From Flavobacteriaceae bacterium (GTDB taxonomy: Bacteria; Bacteroidota; Bacteroidia; Flavobacteriales; Flavobacteriaceae), in the NCBI GenBank assembly GCA_947456815.1, contig CANGTL010000010.1, forward strand, positions 1 through 64,000: 64,000 nt of DNA, given 5' to 3'. The translations under genes and the position numbers were made by a program. The first letter of the stretch is position 1, and every line of letters starts with the position of its first letter. This document shows, piece after piece, positions 27,389 through 37,355 of this stretch. The notes beneath the pieces are model-generated. The model saw nothing but the letters and a program-made list of their open reading frames with translations. It did no database searches and was not told the origin of the DNA.

Positions 27389-27437
27389 AAAGGTAATTGT
27401 GTTGCTAAAATTAATAGTAATACAATTACCTTTTTTT
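27389..27437 (+). terminator. Terminator after the first CotH gene
   Basis: AAAGGTAATTGT (27389-27400) and ACAATTACCTTT (27422-27433) pair perfectly over 12 bases, followed by a T run. The loop of 21 bases is long. Confidence 0.75.
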
Positions 27438-27556
27438 TGTGAATCATTATTCTTTTGCGCTTAAATTTACTTTCATCGGCTTTTAGTGTCGCGCAACGAC
27501 TAAAACTAACCTTTTACTGATATTTATTTAATTTCGTAAATGTCAAAACTACATCC

Positions 27557-30500
27557 ATGAAAAATATTACCATAGGACTAACTGCCTTATTCTTTGCTGT
27601 ATTTACCATTAATGCCAATGCTCAAACTATAGTTATAAACGAAATCCTTGCTTCTAATACAGTTTCTATTCAAGATGAAGACAGTTCGCGTCAAGATTGG
27701 ATAGAATTATACAATACAGGGACTTCATCTATCAATCTTTTGGGTTTTGGTTTGTCCGATGATCCGCTACTTTTATACAAATGGACATTCCCAAATGTTT
27801 CCCTTGGTGCAGGACAATATCTAATTGTTTGGGCTTCAGATAAAAATCGTTCTACAGCAGGAAGTCCATTACACACCAATTTCAAAATTAGTGCCTCAGG
27901 GGAAGCTTTATATTTGACAAACACCTCTGGAGTAACAATAAATACTGTTCCACCAGTCAGCTTACAAGCTGATATTTCTTACGGTCGCTTTCCAAACGGA
28001 ACTGGTCCATACGTTTTTTTTGGAACTCCAACTCCAAACGCAGTAAATGCGACCGCTGGATTTTCTGAAGCATTAAATCCTCCTGTTTTTTCTCAAGCAT
28101 CTGGATTTTTGACTTCTGGATTTAATTTAACTATTTCATCGCCAGATTCTGGCACAACTATATTGTATACGCTAGACGGATCAGAACCAGATGAGAATAA
28201 TTTGAGTGGAACGACATACAACTATAGGAATCAATATGCTAGAAATCCTGGACAAGCTTTTGGTCCTTTTCTGTTCAATACTTTTCAAACCCTTACCTAT
28301 ACTGCGCCTATTGCCGTTGCCGATAGAACGCCGCAGCCTAATAAAGTTTCTGTGATTTCCACGACTTATGACTTTACGCCTCCTTATTTTCCCAACGGTC
28401 CTATTTATAAAGGAAATGTAATTAGAGCGAAAGTGATTAAACCTGGTGCTTTGGCTAGTAAAGTGGTTTCTAAGAATTATTTTATTACGCCCGCAGGTCC
28501 GAGTAAATATTCGCTTCCAGTACTATCTTTTTGTTTTGATGAAAATGATTTATACGATTATGAAGATGGAATTGCAGTTGCCGGAATTGACTTTGAAACT
28601 TGGCGTCTCGCCAACCCAAATAGCACACCAACAAGACAATGGGGGAATTATGAAAGAGATGGAATTGAGAACGAGCGCAAAGCCAATATGCATTATTTTG
28701 TTAACGGTTTAGAAAAAATAAATCAAGATGTGGGTATTCGAGTTCGAGGTGCTTTTTCACGTGTTTATCCAAGTAAATCTTGGAATATTGCAGCTCGTTC
28801 TGATTTCGGCGATGATAATTTATCTTACAAATTTTTTTCTGATGAGACGTACACTAGCTATGAAAGATTAAGTGCAAAAACTGGGGGAAGTGATTTTTAC
28901 AATACAATGATCCGAGATCCTTTGAACCATCAATTGGTAAAGGACTTGAGAATGGAGACTGAATCACATCAACCCATGGTCGTCTTTATGAATGGCGAGT
29001 ATTGGGGAATGCTTAATATGCGCGAGAAATATGATAACAATTATTTTAAGCAGGTTTACAATATTGACGACGTTGACTTGATTGAAAATCAAAATGCCGT
29101 TCAAGAAGGCGATATAGTGGATTATAATAACATGTATTCCTATATTTCGAGCAATTCCTTTACAAGTGATGCTAATTATGCCTTTATTCAAACTCGAATG
29201 GATACGGATAATTTTATTGATTATTTCACCACAAACATTTTTGCTCAAAATGATGACTGGCCAGGAAATAATATCGTGTTTTGGAGAAAACGAACTGCGG
29301 GCTTTGTGCCAAATGCGCCTTATGGACACGACGGTAGATGGCGTTGGGCCATCCATGACATGGATAGTACTTTGGATGAAGCCGATCACAACTCATTGGC
29401 CGATGCAACTGCTACCAATGGTACAAGTCCGAATCCACCATGGTCTACATTAATTCTTCGAAAATTATTAGAAAACAATACTTTTAAAAATGATTTTATC
29501 AATCGATTTGCCGATTTGATGAACACCAACTTTCTTCCAGCAAGGATGATCGCAAAACAAAATGAAATGGCTGCGGTTATTGCTCCAGAAATGCCTGATC
29601 AATATTTTAGATGGAAAGCACCTCTAAACAATGGGGATTGGCAATATCATTTAAATGAGCATGTAAATTTTTTCAATCAAAGACCTGCTTTTCAGCGTGC
29701 ACACATTCGTTCGAAATTCAGTATCTCGTCAAACATCAACGCGACGTTGAATACTTCGAATTATGATCATGGTTATGTTAAAATAAGTACGATTGGGATT
29801 AAAGACGGAACGCCTGGTATTACCGGAAATCCGTATCCTTGGACGGGTGTCTATTTTAGTGGTATTCCACTTAAACTTAAAGCCATTGCCAAACCAGGTT
29901 TTGTCTTTAGCAATTGGACTGGAGCTTCAACGAGTACCAATGCTGAAATCACCATTACACCAACAGCCAATTTTTCTATCACTGCAGTCTTTGTTCCAGA
30001 CGGAATTGTAGATGTTAGTGTTCCGATTTATTTCTGGATGATGGACGGGAATATTGTCAACGGGGCGCAATTGACCTCATTGAATTCTACCTATGAACTT
30101 GCTACCAATGGTGTGATTCAATACCAATCATGCAACACGGGTTATCCAACAACCAATGGGGGTAAATCTTCTATGGAAAGAAGAAACAATCCAACAACGA
30201 TTAATTACAGACAAGCGGTCAACGGAAATATTCCTTACGCTAGTAGCGATATGAGGGGACTTCAAATCAAACAACCGTTCCAAAGTGGTGGTTTAGAAAA
30301 CACGATGGTGTTTAATTTTTCAACCCTAGGTTATAAGAAAATTAAGTTCTCGTTCGCTAGTGTTGATGAAGGTGCCGCCTCTGCAATCTCGGTTGATTAT
30401 GCCGTAAATGCAGGAGCACCTGTTTGGATAACCACTGGACTGGCTTCTTCATCGTTGCCTTTAACGGCTGCTTATCAGTTGTTTTCTGTTGATTTCTCGA

Positions 30501-33500
30501 CTATTACTTCTGTGGATAATAATTCTAATTTTAAAATCCGTTTGCGTTTTACAGGTCCGAACATGACTGCCGATTTAGGGGCGCGTGTTACCTTTAACAA
30601 CATTGCCGTGGATGGGGTGAAAATACCTTTGTCTTACGCGTCTCCAAATATATTTAATGTGGGTGCCGCCATTACAAATCTGGTTCCCTCAACCACGCAA
30701 GTAATGACCAGCTATAGTGTATCGCCAAGTTTGCCGAGCGGTCTTACCCTTAACACAACTTCTGGGGTAATATCAGGAACACCAACTGTGGCTGCTATTG
30801 CTAGCAATTATACCGTGACAGGAAATTATGCTAGCGGAAGCGAAACTTTTAGTTTGAATATCACCGTGACCGATGGCGCGCCTACTGCTTTATCTTATGC
30901 TTCTCCTAATGTCTTTACCAAAGGAACTGGTATTGCAGATTTAACACCAACCTCATCCGGTGGAGCTGTAATTACTTATAGTGTTTCTCCTGTTTTACCG
31001 AGCGGTTTATCTTTAGATACTACAACTGGTGTTGTCTCTGGTATTCCAACGGCTGTTACACCAATTGCAACTTATACTGTAACGGCTACAAATTCAGGTG
31101 GAAGTACTTCTTTCGGTATTGTTATTACTGTTAAGGACGTTGCTCCTAGCGCCTTGAGTTACACTTCGCCAAATGTGTTTACAAGAACTGTGGCTATTGC
31201 AAACTTAACACCTACTTCTTCTGGTGGATCTGTGGTGAGTTATAGCATTTCGCCTGCTTTACCTAGCGGATTGTCTTTCAATACTTCAACTGGGGTAATC
31301 TCGGGAACGCCAACTGCTATTTCTTCTTCTACAACGTACACCGTAACGGCTACCAATACTGGAGGCTCCGCTACTTTTGGAGTGGTTATTAGAGTGAATG
31401 ATCTCGCGCCTAGCGCTTTGAGTTATAATTCTCCAAATGTATTTACAAGAAACGTTGCTATTGCTAATCTAAATCCAACTGTTTCTGGTGGAACAGTGAC
31501 TAGTTATAGCATTTCACCTGCCTTACCAAGTGGACTATCTTTCAATATTTCAACTGGAAGAATCTCTGGAACGCCAACGACTATTAGCCCAACAGCTACT
31601 TATAACGTGACTGCTAATAATACTGGTGGTTCAACATCTTTTGGAGTAGTAATAACAGTCAATGATGTTGCTCCGAACTCTTTAAGTTATAACTCTCCAA
31701 ATGTCTACACTGTTGGTGATGCCATTTCAAATTTAAATCCATCTGCATCTGGTGGAACTGTGGTGAGTTATAGCATTTCGCCTGCTTTACCTAGCGGATT
31801 GTCTTTCAATACTTCAACGGGAGTAATCTCTGGAACGCCAAATGCCATTAGCGCCACGGCTACTTATACCGTGACTGCCTTTAATTCTGGTGGTTCAACA
31901 TCTTTTGGTGTGGAGATAACGGTTAATGATATTGCGCCTAGTGCTTTGACTTATAACACTCCTATTGTGTTTACCAGAGGAACAACCATTTCAAGTTTAA
32001 GTCCTATGGTTTCTGGTGGTGCTATTTTGAGTTATAGCATTTCGCCTGCTTTGCCTAGCGGATTGTCATTTAATACTTCAACGGGAGTAATCTCTGGAAC
32101 ACCAAATGCCATCAGCGCCACGGCTACTTATACCGTGACTGCCTTTAATTCGGGTGGTTCAACATCTTTTGGAGTAGTAATAACAGTCAATGATGTTGCT
32201 CCGAACTCTTTAATTTATAACTCTCCAAATGTCTACACTGTTGGTGATGCCATTTCAAATTTAAATCCATCTGCATCTGGTGGAACTGTGGTGAGTTATA
32301 GTGTTTCACCTGCTTTGCCTAGCGGATTGTCATTCAATACTTCAACTGGGGTAATCTCTGGAACGCCAAATGCCATTAGCGCCACGGCTACTTATACCGT
32401 GACTGCTAATAATACTGGTGGTTCAACATCTTTTGGAGTAGTAATAACAGTCAATGATATTGCGCCTAGTGCTTTGACTTATAACACTCCTAATGTATTT
32501 ACCAGAGGAACAACCATTTCAAGTTTAAGTCCTATGGTTTCTGGTGGTGCTGTTTTAAGTTATAGCATTTCGCCTGCATTGCCTGCGGGATTATCTTTCA
32601 ATACTACAACTGGAGTAATCTCTGGAACGCCTGCTGCCATAAGTGCCACGGCTACTTATACCGTGACCGCCTTTAATTCAGGTGGTTCAACATCTTCTGA
32701 TGTGGAGATCACGATTAATGACATTGCGCCGAATACTTTAAGTTATGAATCCCCTAATGTATTCACTCTGGGAAGCACAATCTCTAATCTAACGCCTTTT
32801 ATATTTGGCGCTGTTATATCATATAGTATTTCGCCTGAATTACCACTTGGACTTTCATTTGACACTGAAACAGGAATAATATCTGGAACGCCAACGGCTA
32901 TTAGCCCAACAGCTACTTATAACGTGACTGCTAATAATACTGGTGGTTCAACATCTTTTGGAGTAGTAATAACAGTCAATGATGTTGCGCCGGACTCTTT
33001 AAGTTATAACTCTCCAAATGTCTACACTGTTGGTGATGCCATTTCAAATTTAAATCCATCTGCATCTGGTGGAACTGTGGTGAGTTATAGTGTTTCGCCT
33101 GCTTTGCCTAGCGGATTGTCGTTTAATACTTCAACAGGAAGAATCTCTGGTACACCAAATGCCATTAACGCAACGGCTACTTATACTGTAACGGCTACTA
33201 ATACTGGTGGTTCAACATCTTTTGGAGTAGTAATAACAGTTAATGACATTGCTCCTAGTTCTTTGAGTTATAACTCTCCAAATGTCTACACTGTTGGTGA
33301 TGCCATTTCAAGTTTAAGCCCTATGGTTTCTGGTGGTGCTGTTTTGAGTTATAGCATTTCGCCTGCTTTACCTAGCGGATTGTCATTTAATACTTCAACG
33401 GGAAGAATATCAGGAACGCCAACGGCTGTGACTGCAACTAGTACTTATACCGTTACCGCTACTAATACCGGTGGTTCAACATCTTTTGGTGTGGAGATCA

Positions 33501-35074
33501 CAGTCAATGATATTGCGCCTAGTTCTTTAAGCTATAACACTCCTAATGTTTTCACACTGGGAAGCACAATCTCTGATCTAACGCCTTTTATATTTGGCAC
33601 TGTTATATCCTATAGTATTTCTCCTGAATTACCACTTGGACTTTTATTTGACGCTGCAACAGGGATAATATCTGGAGCTCCGACTATTATAAGCGCCACG
33701 GCTACTTATACCGTTACTGCTTTTAATTCTGGTGGTTCGGCTTCGTTCGATGTGGAGATTACCATAAATGATACTGCGCCCAGTGCTTTGAGTTATAACT
33801 CGCCAAATGTGTTCACTTTAAACACAAATATTTCAAACTTAATTCCAACTGTTTCCGGAGGAACTGTTTTAAGTTATAGTGTTTCGCCTGAATTACCACT
33901 TGGACTTTCATTTGACTCTGCAACAGGTATAATCTCTGGAACACCAACTGTTATTAGCTCTGCGGCTACTTATGCTGTTACGGCTTTTAATTCCGGTGGC
34001 TCAGTTTCGTGTGATGTTGAAATCACTGTGAATGATATTGCGCCTAGCGCTTTGAGTTATGACACTCCAAATGTGTTCACTTTAAACACAAATATTTCAG
34101 ACTTAATTCCAACTGTTTCTGGAGGAACTGTTTTAAGTTATAGTGTTTCGCCTGAATTACCACTTGGACTTTTATTTGACACTGCAACAGGTATAATCTC
34201 TGGAACACCAACTGTTATTAGCTCTGCGGCTACTTATACCGTGACTGCTTTTAATTCTGGTGGTTCGGCTTCGTTCGATATGGAGATTACTATAAATGAT
34301 ACTGCGCCTAGTGCTTTGAGTTATAACTCGCCAAATGTGTTCACTGTAAACACGAGCGTTTCGGACTTAATTCCAACTGTTTCTGGAGGAACTGTTTTAA
34401 GTTACGGCGTTTCTCCTGAATTACCACTTGGACTTTTATTTGACACTGCAACTGGGATAATTTCTGGAACACCGACTAATATTAGCGCCACGGCTACTTA
34501 TACCGTGACTGCTTTTAATTCTGGTGGTTCGGCTTCGTTCGATATGGAGATTACTATAAATGATACTGCGCCTAGTAATCTAAATTATTTCACACCAAAT
34601 GTTTTTACTATTGGAGATTCCGTTTCATTAATTCCTTCTTATGTCGGAAATGTAAATGTCTTTACAGTTGAGCCTGATCTTCCCGATGGGTTGGTCTTGA
34701 ACTCTTTAACAGGGGAGATTTCTGGTATTCCAACATCTATTGAGCCAGTTGCTTTTTATACAATAACTGCGGAAAACACTGGCGGAAGTAATTCATTTAC
34801 TATAGAAATCACTATTGAAGATGCGTTAAGCTCTGTTGAATCTCAACTAGAAAAAATAATGGTATATCCCAATCCATTCATCGAGAGTATAAGAATAAGC
34901 GGTGTGAATTTGAACACCATATACAAGGTGTTTGCTGTAGATGGCAAGTTCATACAAGATGGTGTCATTTCAAACTCAGACATCAATTTGCTGCAAGTTC
35001 CAAGCGGTGTTTACTTCCTGAAAATAACAACGGAAAAAACCAGAGAAAAAACATTTAAGATAATCAAGAGATAA
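27557..35074 (+). CDS. Giant secreted CotH-type protein with 16 Ig-like repeats and T9SS tail
   Basis: A 2505-residue protein, largest in the window. Residues 1-1020 repeat the architecture of the previous gene: signal peptide, lamin-tail domain (TIVINEILASNTVSIQDED), chitobiase-like module (TILYTLDGSEPDEN), CotH-type domain (IHDMDSTLDEADHNS), InlB-like module and beta-sandwich. From residue 1025, 16 tandem units of about 88 residues follow, each with L-S-Y-x-S-P-N-V-F/Y-T, SPxLPxGLSF and GxISGTP motifs typical of putative Ig (He_PIG, cadherin-like) domains. A T9SS tail (VYPNPFIESIRI to IIKR) ends the protein. It is probably a long surface adhesin or stalk carrying a CotH domain. It keeps HDMD where its paralogue has HDLD, but lacks the downstream DD. 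Confidence 0.87.
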   Translation: MKNITIGLTALFFAVFTINANAQTIVINEILASNTVSIQDEDSSRQDWIELYNTGTSSINLLGFGLSDDPLLLYKWTFPNVSLGAGQYLIVWASDKNRSTAGSPLHTNFKISASGEALYLTNTSGVTINTVPPVSLQADISYGRFPNGTGPYVFFGTPTPNAVNATAGFSEALNPPVFSQASGFLTSGFNLTISSPDSGTTILYTLDGSEPDENNLSGTTYNYRNQYARNPGQAFGPFLFNTFQTLTYTAPIAVADRTPQPNKVSVISTTYDFTPPYFPNGPIYKGNVIRAKVIKPGALASKVVSKNYFITPAGPSKYSLPVLSFCFDENDLYDYEDGIAVAGIDFETWRLANPNSTPTRQWGNYERDGIENERKANMHYFVNGLEKINQDVGIRVRGAFSRVYPSKSWNIAARSDFGDDNLSYKFFSDETYTSYERLSAKTGGSDFYNTMIRDPLNHQLVKDLRMETESHQPMVVFMNGEYWGMLNMREKYDNNYFKQVYNIDDVDLIENQNAVQEGDIVDYNNMYSYISSNSFTSDANYAFIQTRMDTDNFIDYFTTNIFAQNDDWPGNNIVFWRKRTAGFVPNAPYGHDGRWRWAIHDMDSTLDEADHNSLADATATNGTSPNPPWSTLILRKLLENNTFKNDFINRFADLMNTNFLPARMIAKQNEMAAVIAPEMPDQYFRWKAPLNNGDWQYHLNEHVNFFNQRPAFQRAHIRSKFSISSNINATLNTSNYDHGYVKISTIGIKDGTPGITGNPYPWTGVYFSGIPLKLKAIAKPGFVFSNWTGASTSTNAEITITPTANFSITAVFVPDGIVDVSVPIYFWMMDGNIVNGAQLTSLNSTYELATNGVIQYQSCNTGYPTTNGGKSSMERRNNPTTINYRQAVNGNIPYASSDMRGLQIKQPFQSGGLENTMVFNFSTLGYKKIKFSFASVDEGAASAISVDYAVNAGAPVWITTGLASSSLPLTAAYQLFSVDFSTITSVDNNSNFKIRLRFTGPNMTADLGARVTFNNIAVDGVKIPLSYASPNIFNVGAAITNLVPSTTQVMTSYSVSPSLPSGLTLNTTSGVISGTPTVAAIASNYTVTGNYASGSETFSLNITVTDGAPTALSYASPNVFTKGTGIADLTPTSSGGAVITYSVSPVLPSGLSLDTTTGVVSGIPTAVTPIATYTVTATNSGGSTSFGIVITVKDVAPSALSYTSPNVFTRTVAIANLTPTSSGGSVVSYSISPALPSGLSFNTSTGVISGTPTAISSSTTYTVTATNTGGSATFGVVIRVNDLAPSALSYNSPNVFTRNVAIANLNPTVSGGTVTSYSISPALPSGLSFNISTGRISGTPTTISPTATYNVTANNTGGSTSFGVVITVNDVAPNSLSYNSPNVYTVGDAISNLNPSASGGTVVSYSISPALPSGLSFNTSTGVISGTPNAISATATYTVTAFNSGGSTSFGVEITVNDIAPSALTYNTPIVFTRGTTISSLSPMVSGGAILSYSISPALPSGLSFNTSTGVISGTPNAISATATYTVTAFNSGGSTSFGVVITVNDVAPNSLIYNSPNVYTVGDAISNLNPSASGGTVVSYSVSPALPSGLSFNTSTGVISGTPNAISATATYTVTANNTGGSTSFGVVITVNDIAPSALTYNTPNVFTRGTTISSLSPMVSGGAVLSYSISPALPAGLSFNTTTGVISGTPAAISATATYTVTAFNSGGSTSSDVEITINDIAPNTLSYESPNVFTLGSTISNLTPFIFGAVISYSISPELPLGLSFDTETGIISGTPTAISPTATYNVTANNTGGSTSFGVVITVNDVAPDSLSYNSPNVYTVGDAISNLNPSASGGTVVSYSVSPALPSGLSFNTSTGRISGTPNAINATATYTVTATNTGGSTSFGVVITVNDIAPSSLSYNSPNVYTVGDAISSLSPMVSGGAVLSYSISPALPSGLSFNTSTGRISGTPTAVTATSTYTVTATNTGGSTSFGVEITVNDIAPSSLSYNTPNVFTLGSTISDLTPFIFGTVISYSISPELPLGLLFDAATGIISGAPTIISATATYTVTAFNSGGSASFDVEITINDTAPSALSYNSPNVFTLNTNISNLIPTVSGGTVLSYSVSPELPLGLSFDSATGIISGTPTVISSAATYAVTAFNSGGSVSCDVEITVNDIAPSALSYDTPNVFTLNTNISDLIPTVSGGTVLSYSVSPELPLGLLFDTATGIISGTPTVISSAATYTVTAFNSGGSASFDMEITINDTAPSALSYNSPNVFTVNTSVSDLIPTVSGGTVLSYGVSPELPLGLLFDTATGIISGTPTNISATATYTVTAFNSGGSASFDMEITINDTAPSNLNYFTPNVFTIGDSVSLIPSYVGNVNVFTVEPDLPDGLVLNSLTGEISGIPTSIEPVAFYTITAENTGGSNSFTIEITIEDALSSVESQLEKIMVYPNPFIESIRISGVNLNTIYKVFAVDGKFIQDGVISNSDINLLQVPSGVYFLKITTEKTREKTFKIIKR
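30629..34819 (+). repeat. 16-unit tandem array of about 264 bp inside the giant CotH gene
   Basis: Each unit encodes about 88 residues. Units fall into sub-types by their opening: VYTVGDAI (units 5, 7, 10, 11), VFTRGTTI (6, 8), VFTLGSTI (9, 12) and VFTLNTNI or VFTVNTSV (13-15). Stretches of over 100 bases are nearly identical between the units starting near 31671, 32199 and 32988, the first two exactly 528 bases (two units) apart. This indicates recent unequal recombination or conversion. Confidence 0.9.
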
Positions 35075-35076
35075 AA

Positions 35077-35101
35077 AAAAGGAGGAAAATTTCCTCCTTT
35101 T
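35077..35101. terminator. Bidirectional terminator between the CotH and rfbD genes
   Basis: AAAAGGAGGAAA and TTTCCTCCTTTT form a GC-rich stem flanked by A and T runs on both sides. It sits between the convergent stops at 35074 and 35102 and should serve both. Confidence 0.85.
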
Positions 35102-35935
35102 CTATTTCTTTGCTAGTGCCTCTTCCCAGCTTCTTATCTTAATGCCAAATTCCTTTCTTATTTTTGAAGTATCCAACACACTGTATTTGGGACGCTTTGC
35201 TAAAGTTGGATATTCAGAGGTTGGTATTCCTTTAAGATCCGTTGAAATATGATTGTCTTCAAAAATCTTCTTTGCAAATCCATACCAGCTTGTAGAACCT
35301 TGGTTGCTGTAGTGGTATATCCCGAAATTTGCGCTCTTGCTATTGGCTATAACCAGAATTGCTTCTGCTAAATCTATAGCGTTTGTTGGCGAGCCTATTT
35401 GGTCATTTACAACACTTAGACTTTCCTTTTCTCTTACCAACCTAAGCATGGTTTTCTTGAAGTTATGCCCGTATTCAGAATACAACCAAGATGTCCTAAT
35501 AATGAAGTACTTTTTCATGCTGTGCACAATCCCCAATTCTCCTTCCCTTTTTGTTCTGCCATAAGCTCCTTGCGGATTGGTTGGGTCGGTCTCAAGATAT
35601 GGTTCGTTTTTTTCTCCATCAAAAACAAAATCTGTAGAAATATGAACCAAAGTAGTATTGTGTTTGACACAAGATTGAGCAATATTAAGCACTCCAAGGC
35701 GGTTAACTAATTCAGCTTTATCTTGTTCAACTTCTGCTTGGTCTACTGCCGTATATGCCGCTGCATTTACACAGAAATCAGGTCTCAATCTTAAAAAAAC
35801 AGACTCGACATCTACCAGTTTTGTAATATCTACTTGTTTGGAATCAAAAAAATGAAAATTAATTGAACTACTTGTAGAAATAGATTGAATTGCTTTACCT
35901 AATTGTCCACCAGATCCAAAAACGATTACTACCAT
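35102..35935 (-). CDS. rfbD: dTDP-4-dehydrorhamnose reductase
   Basis: A 277-residue extended SDR enzyme that reduces dTDP-4-dehydro-L-rhamnose to dTDP-L-rhamnose. The dinucleotide motif is FGSGGQLGKAI (residues 6-16), catalytic Tyr125 and Lys129 are in YGRTK, and STDFVFDGEKNEPYLETD is the standard RfbD segment. Its start overlaps the end of rfbC by 7 bases, so the two are translationally coupled. It is the last gene of the operon DUF6909-like, wzz-like, rfbA, rfbC, rfbD. Confidence 0.93.
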   Translation of the reverse strand: MVVIVFGSGGQLGKAIQSISTSSSINFHFFDSKQVDITKLVDVESVFLRLRPDFCVNAAAYTAVDQAEVEQDKAELVNRLGVLNIAQSCVKHNTTLVHISTDFVFDGEKNEPYLETDPTNPQGAYGRTKREGELGIVHSMKKYFIIRTSWLYSEYGHNFKKTMLRLVREKESLSVVNDQIGSPTNAIDLAEAILVIANSKSANFGIYHYSNQGSTSWYGFAKKIFEDNHISTDLKGIPTSEYPTLAKRPKYSVLDTSKIRKEFGIKIRSWEEALAKK

Positions 35936-36480
35936 ATTCTTCTTGATTTTTCAAAAGCAGGAAGATTTTTGTCTTTATCGGAAATAATACAATTGGTGAT
36001 TTCTTCTCCCCAATCAATATTTAAAGTTGAATCGTTATATATGATACCTCCTTCAGAAGCTTTATTATAAAGTTTATCACATTTATAAAAAATTGTTGCT
36101 GTCTTGCTTAAAACCTTAAATCCATGGGCAAATCCAGAAGGAATGAAAATTTGTTTTTGATTTTCAGAGGACAAGACTTCTGAAATATATTCGCCATAGG
36201 TTTTAGAATTAGGTCTAATGTCTATAGCGACGTCTAATATTTCACCACTTAAAACTCTAATTAATTTAGCCTGAGCAAAATCACCAACTTGATAGTGAAG
36301 TCCTCTTAAGACTCCTTTTGATGAAAATGATTGGTTGTCTTGAACAAAGTGAATATCCAAATGAAGTGCCTTTTGGAAATAGCTTTCATTAAAACTCTCC
36401 ATAAAATATCCTCGTTCATCTTCAATAATTTTTGGCTCTAGGATAAAACAGCCTTCTAAATCAGTCTCAATAAAATTCAT
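35929..36480 (-). CDS. rfbC: dTDP-4-dehydrorhamnose 3,5-epimerase
   Basis: A 183-residue cupin epimerase. The catalytic His62 lies in VLRGLHYQ, followed by EILDVAIDIRPNSKTYG and the FAHGF segment at 117-121; the general-acid Tyr is in the YKCDKLYNKASEGGI region. Length and start (MNFIETDLEGCFILEPKI) are normal. It converts dTDP-4-dehydro-6-deoxyglucose to the L-rhamnose precursor. The gene lies 3 bases after rfbA and overlaps rfbD. Confidence 0.94.
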   Translation of the reverse strand: MNFIETDLEGCFILEPKIIEDERGYFMESFNESYFQKALHLDIHFVQDNQSFSSKGVLRGLHYQVGDFAQAKLIRVLSGEILDVAIDIRPNSKTYGEYISEVLSSENQKQIFIPSGFAHGFKVLSKTATIFYKCDKLYNKASEGGIIYNDSTLNIDWGEEITNCIISDKDKNLPAFEKSRRIW

Positions 36481-36483
36481 AAA

Positions 36484-37341
36484 CTAGATTAGGCTTAAAA
36501 GATGATTTCCATATCCACTTTTTAGTAATGGCGTGGCTAAATTTTCTAATTCCTTTGCACTAATAAAACCCATTCTAAAGGCAGCTTCTTCGATGGCGCC
36601 AATTTTTAACCCTTGCCGCTCTTCGATAACCTGAACAAACTGTCCTGCTTGCATCAGCGAATTGAAAGTTCCTGTGTCTAACCATGCTGTACCTCTATCA
36701 AGAATGCTGACCTTAAGCTTTCCTCTTCTTAAATACTCTTTATTAACATCTGTAATTTCAAGTTCTCCCCGATGACTAGGTCGAATATTTTCCGCGATAC
36801 TGACTACTTCATTGTCATAAAAATAAATTCCCGGAACTGCAAAGTTTGATTTTGGCTTTTCAGGTTTTTCCTCTATCGACAAAACATTTCCGTCATTATC
36901 AAAGTCAACCACACCATATCTTTCTGGGTCATTTACGTGATAAGCATAGATAATTCCACCATCTGGATTATTGTTCGCAAGGAGCAAATCTGATAGCCCT
37001 GTTCCGTAAAAAATATTATCACCAAGCACTAAAGCCACTTTATCATTGCCAATAAAATCCTTTCCTATAATAAAGGCCTCTGCCAATCCATTTGGGTTTT
37101 CTTGAACAGCATACTGAAAATTACATCCTAATTTTTTACCATCTCCAAGCAATTGCTTAAACAACGGCAAGTCGTGTGGAGTTGAAATGATAAGAACTTC
37201 ATTGATTCCAGACCATAACAATGTAGACAATGGATAATAAATCATCGGCTTGTCATAAATCGGCATTAGTTGCTTACTTACGGCTAAAGTCAACGGATGT
37301 AAACGTGTCCCCGAACCTCCTGCTAAAATAATTCCTTTCAT
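36484..37341 (-). CDS. rfbA: Glucose-1-phosphate thymidylyltransferase
   Basis: A 285-residue nucleotidyltransferase that makes dTDP-glucose from dTTP and glucose-1-phosphate. The signature [13 protein letters not shown] is at residues 6-18; [14 protein letters not shown] supplies the catalytic Asp and [10 protein letters not shown] and [10 protein letters not shown] follow as in RmlA. It lies 14 bases after the Wzz-like gene. The product feeds dTDP-glucose 4,6-dehydratase (rfbB), which is not in this window, and then rfbC and rfbD. Confidence 0.96.
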   Translation of the reverse strand: MKGIILAGGSGTRLHPLTLAVSKQLMPIYDKPMIYYPLSTLLWSGINEVLIISTPHDLPLFKQLLGDGKKLGCNFQYAVQENPNGLAEAFIIGKDFIGNDKVALVLGDNIFYGTGLSDLLLANNNPDGGIIYAYHVNDPERYGVVDFDNDGNVLSIEEKPEKPKSNFAVPGIYFYDNEVVSIAENIRPSHRGELEITDVNKEYLRRGKLKVSILDRGTAWLDTGTFNSLMQAGQFVQVIEERQGLKIGAIEEAAFRMGFISAKELENLATPLLKSGYGNHLLSLI

Positions 37342-37355
37342 AAATATAATTGTAA

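Noticed and set aside
30629..34819. Tandem repeats as a CRISPR array
   Set aside because: The unit is 264 bases, in frame and encodes Ig-like domains; no short direct repeats with spacers are seen.
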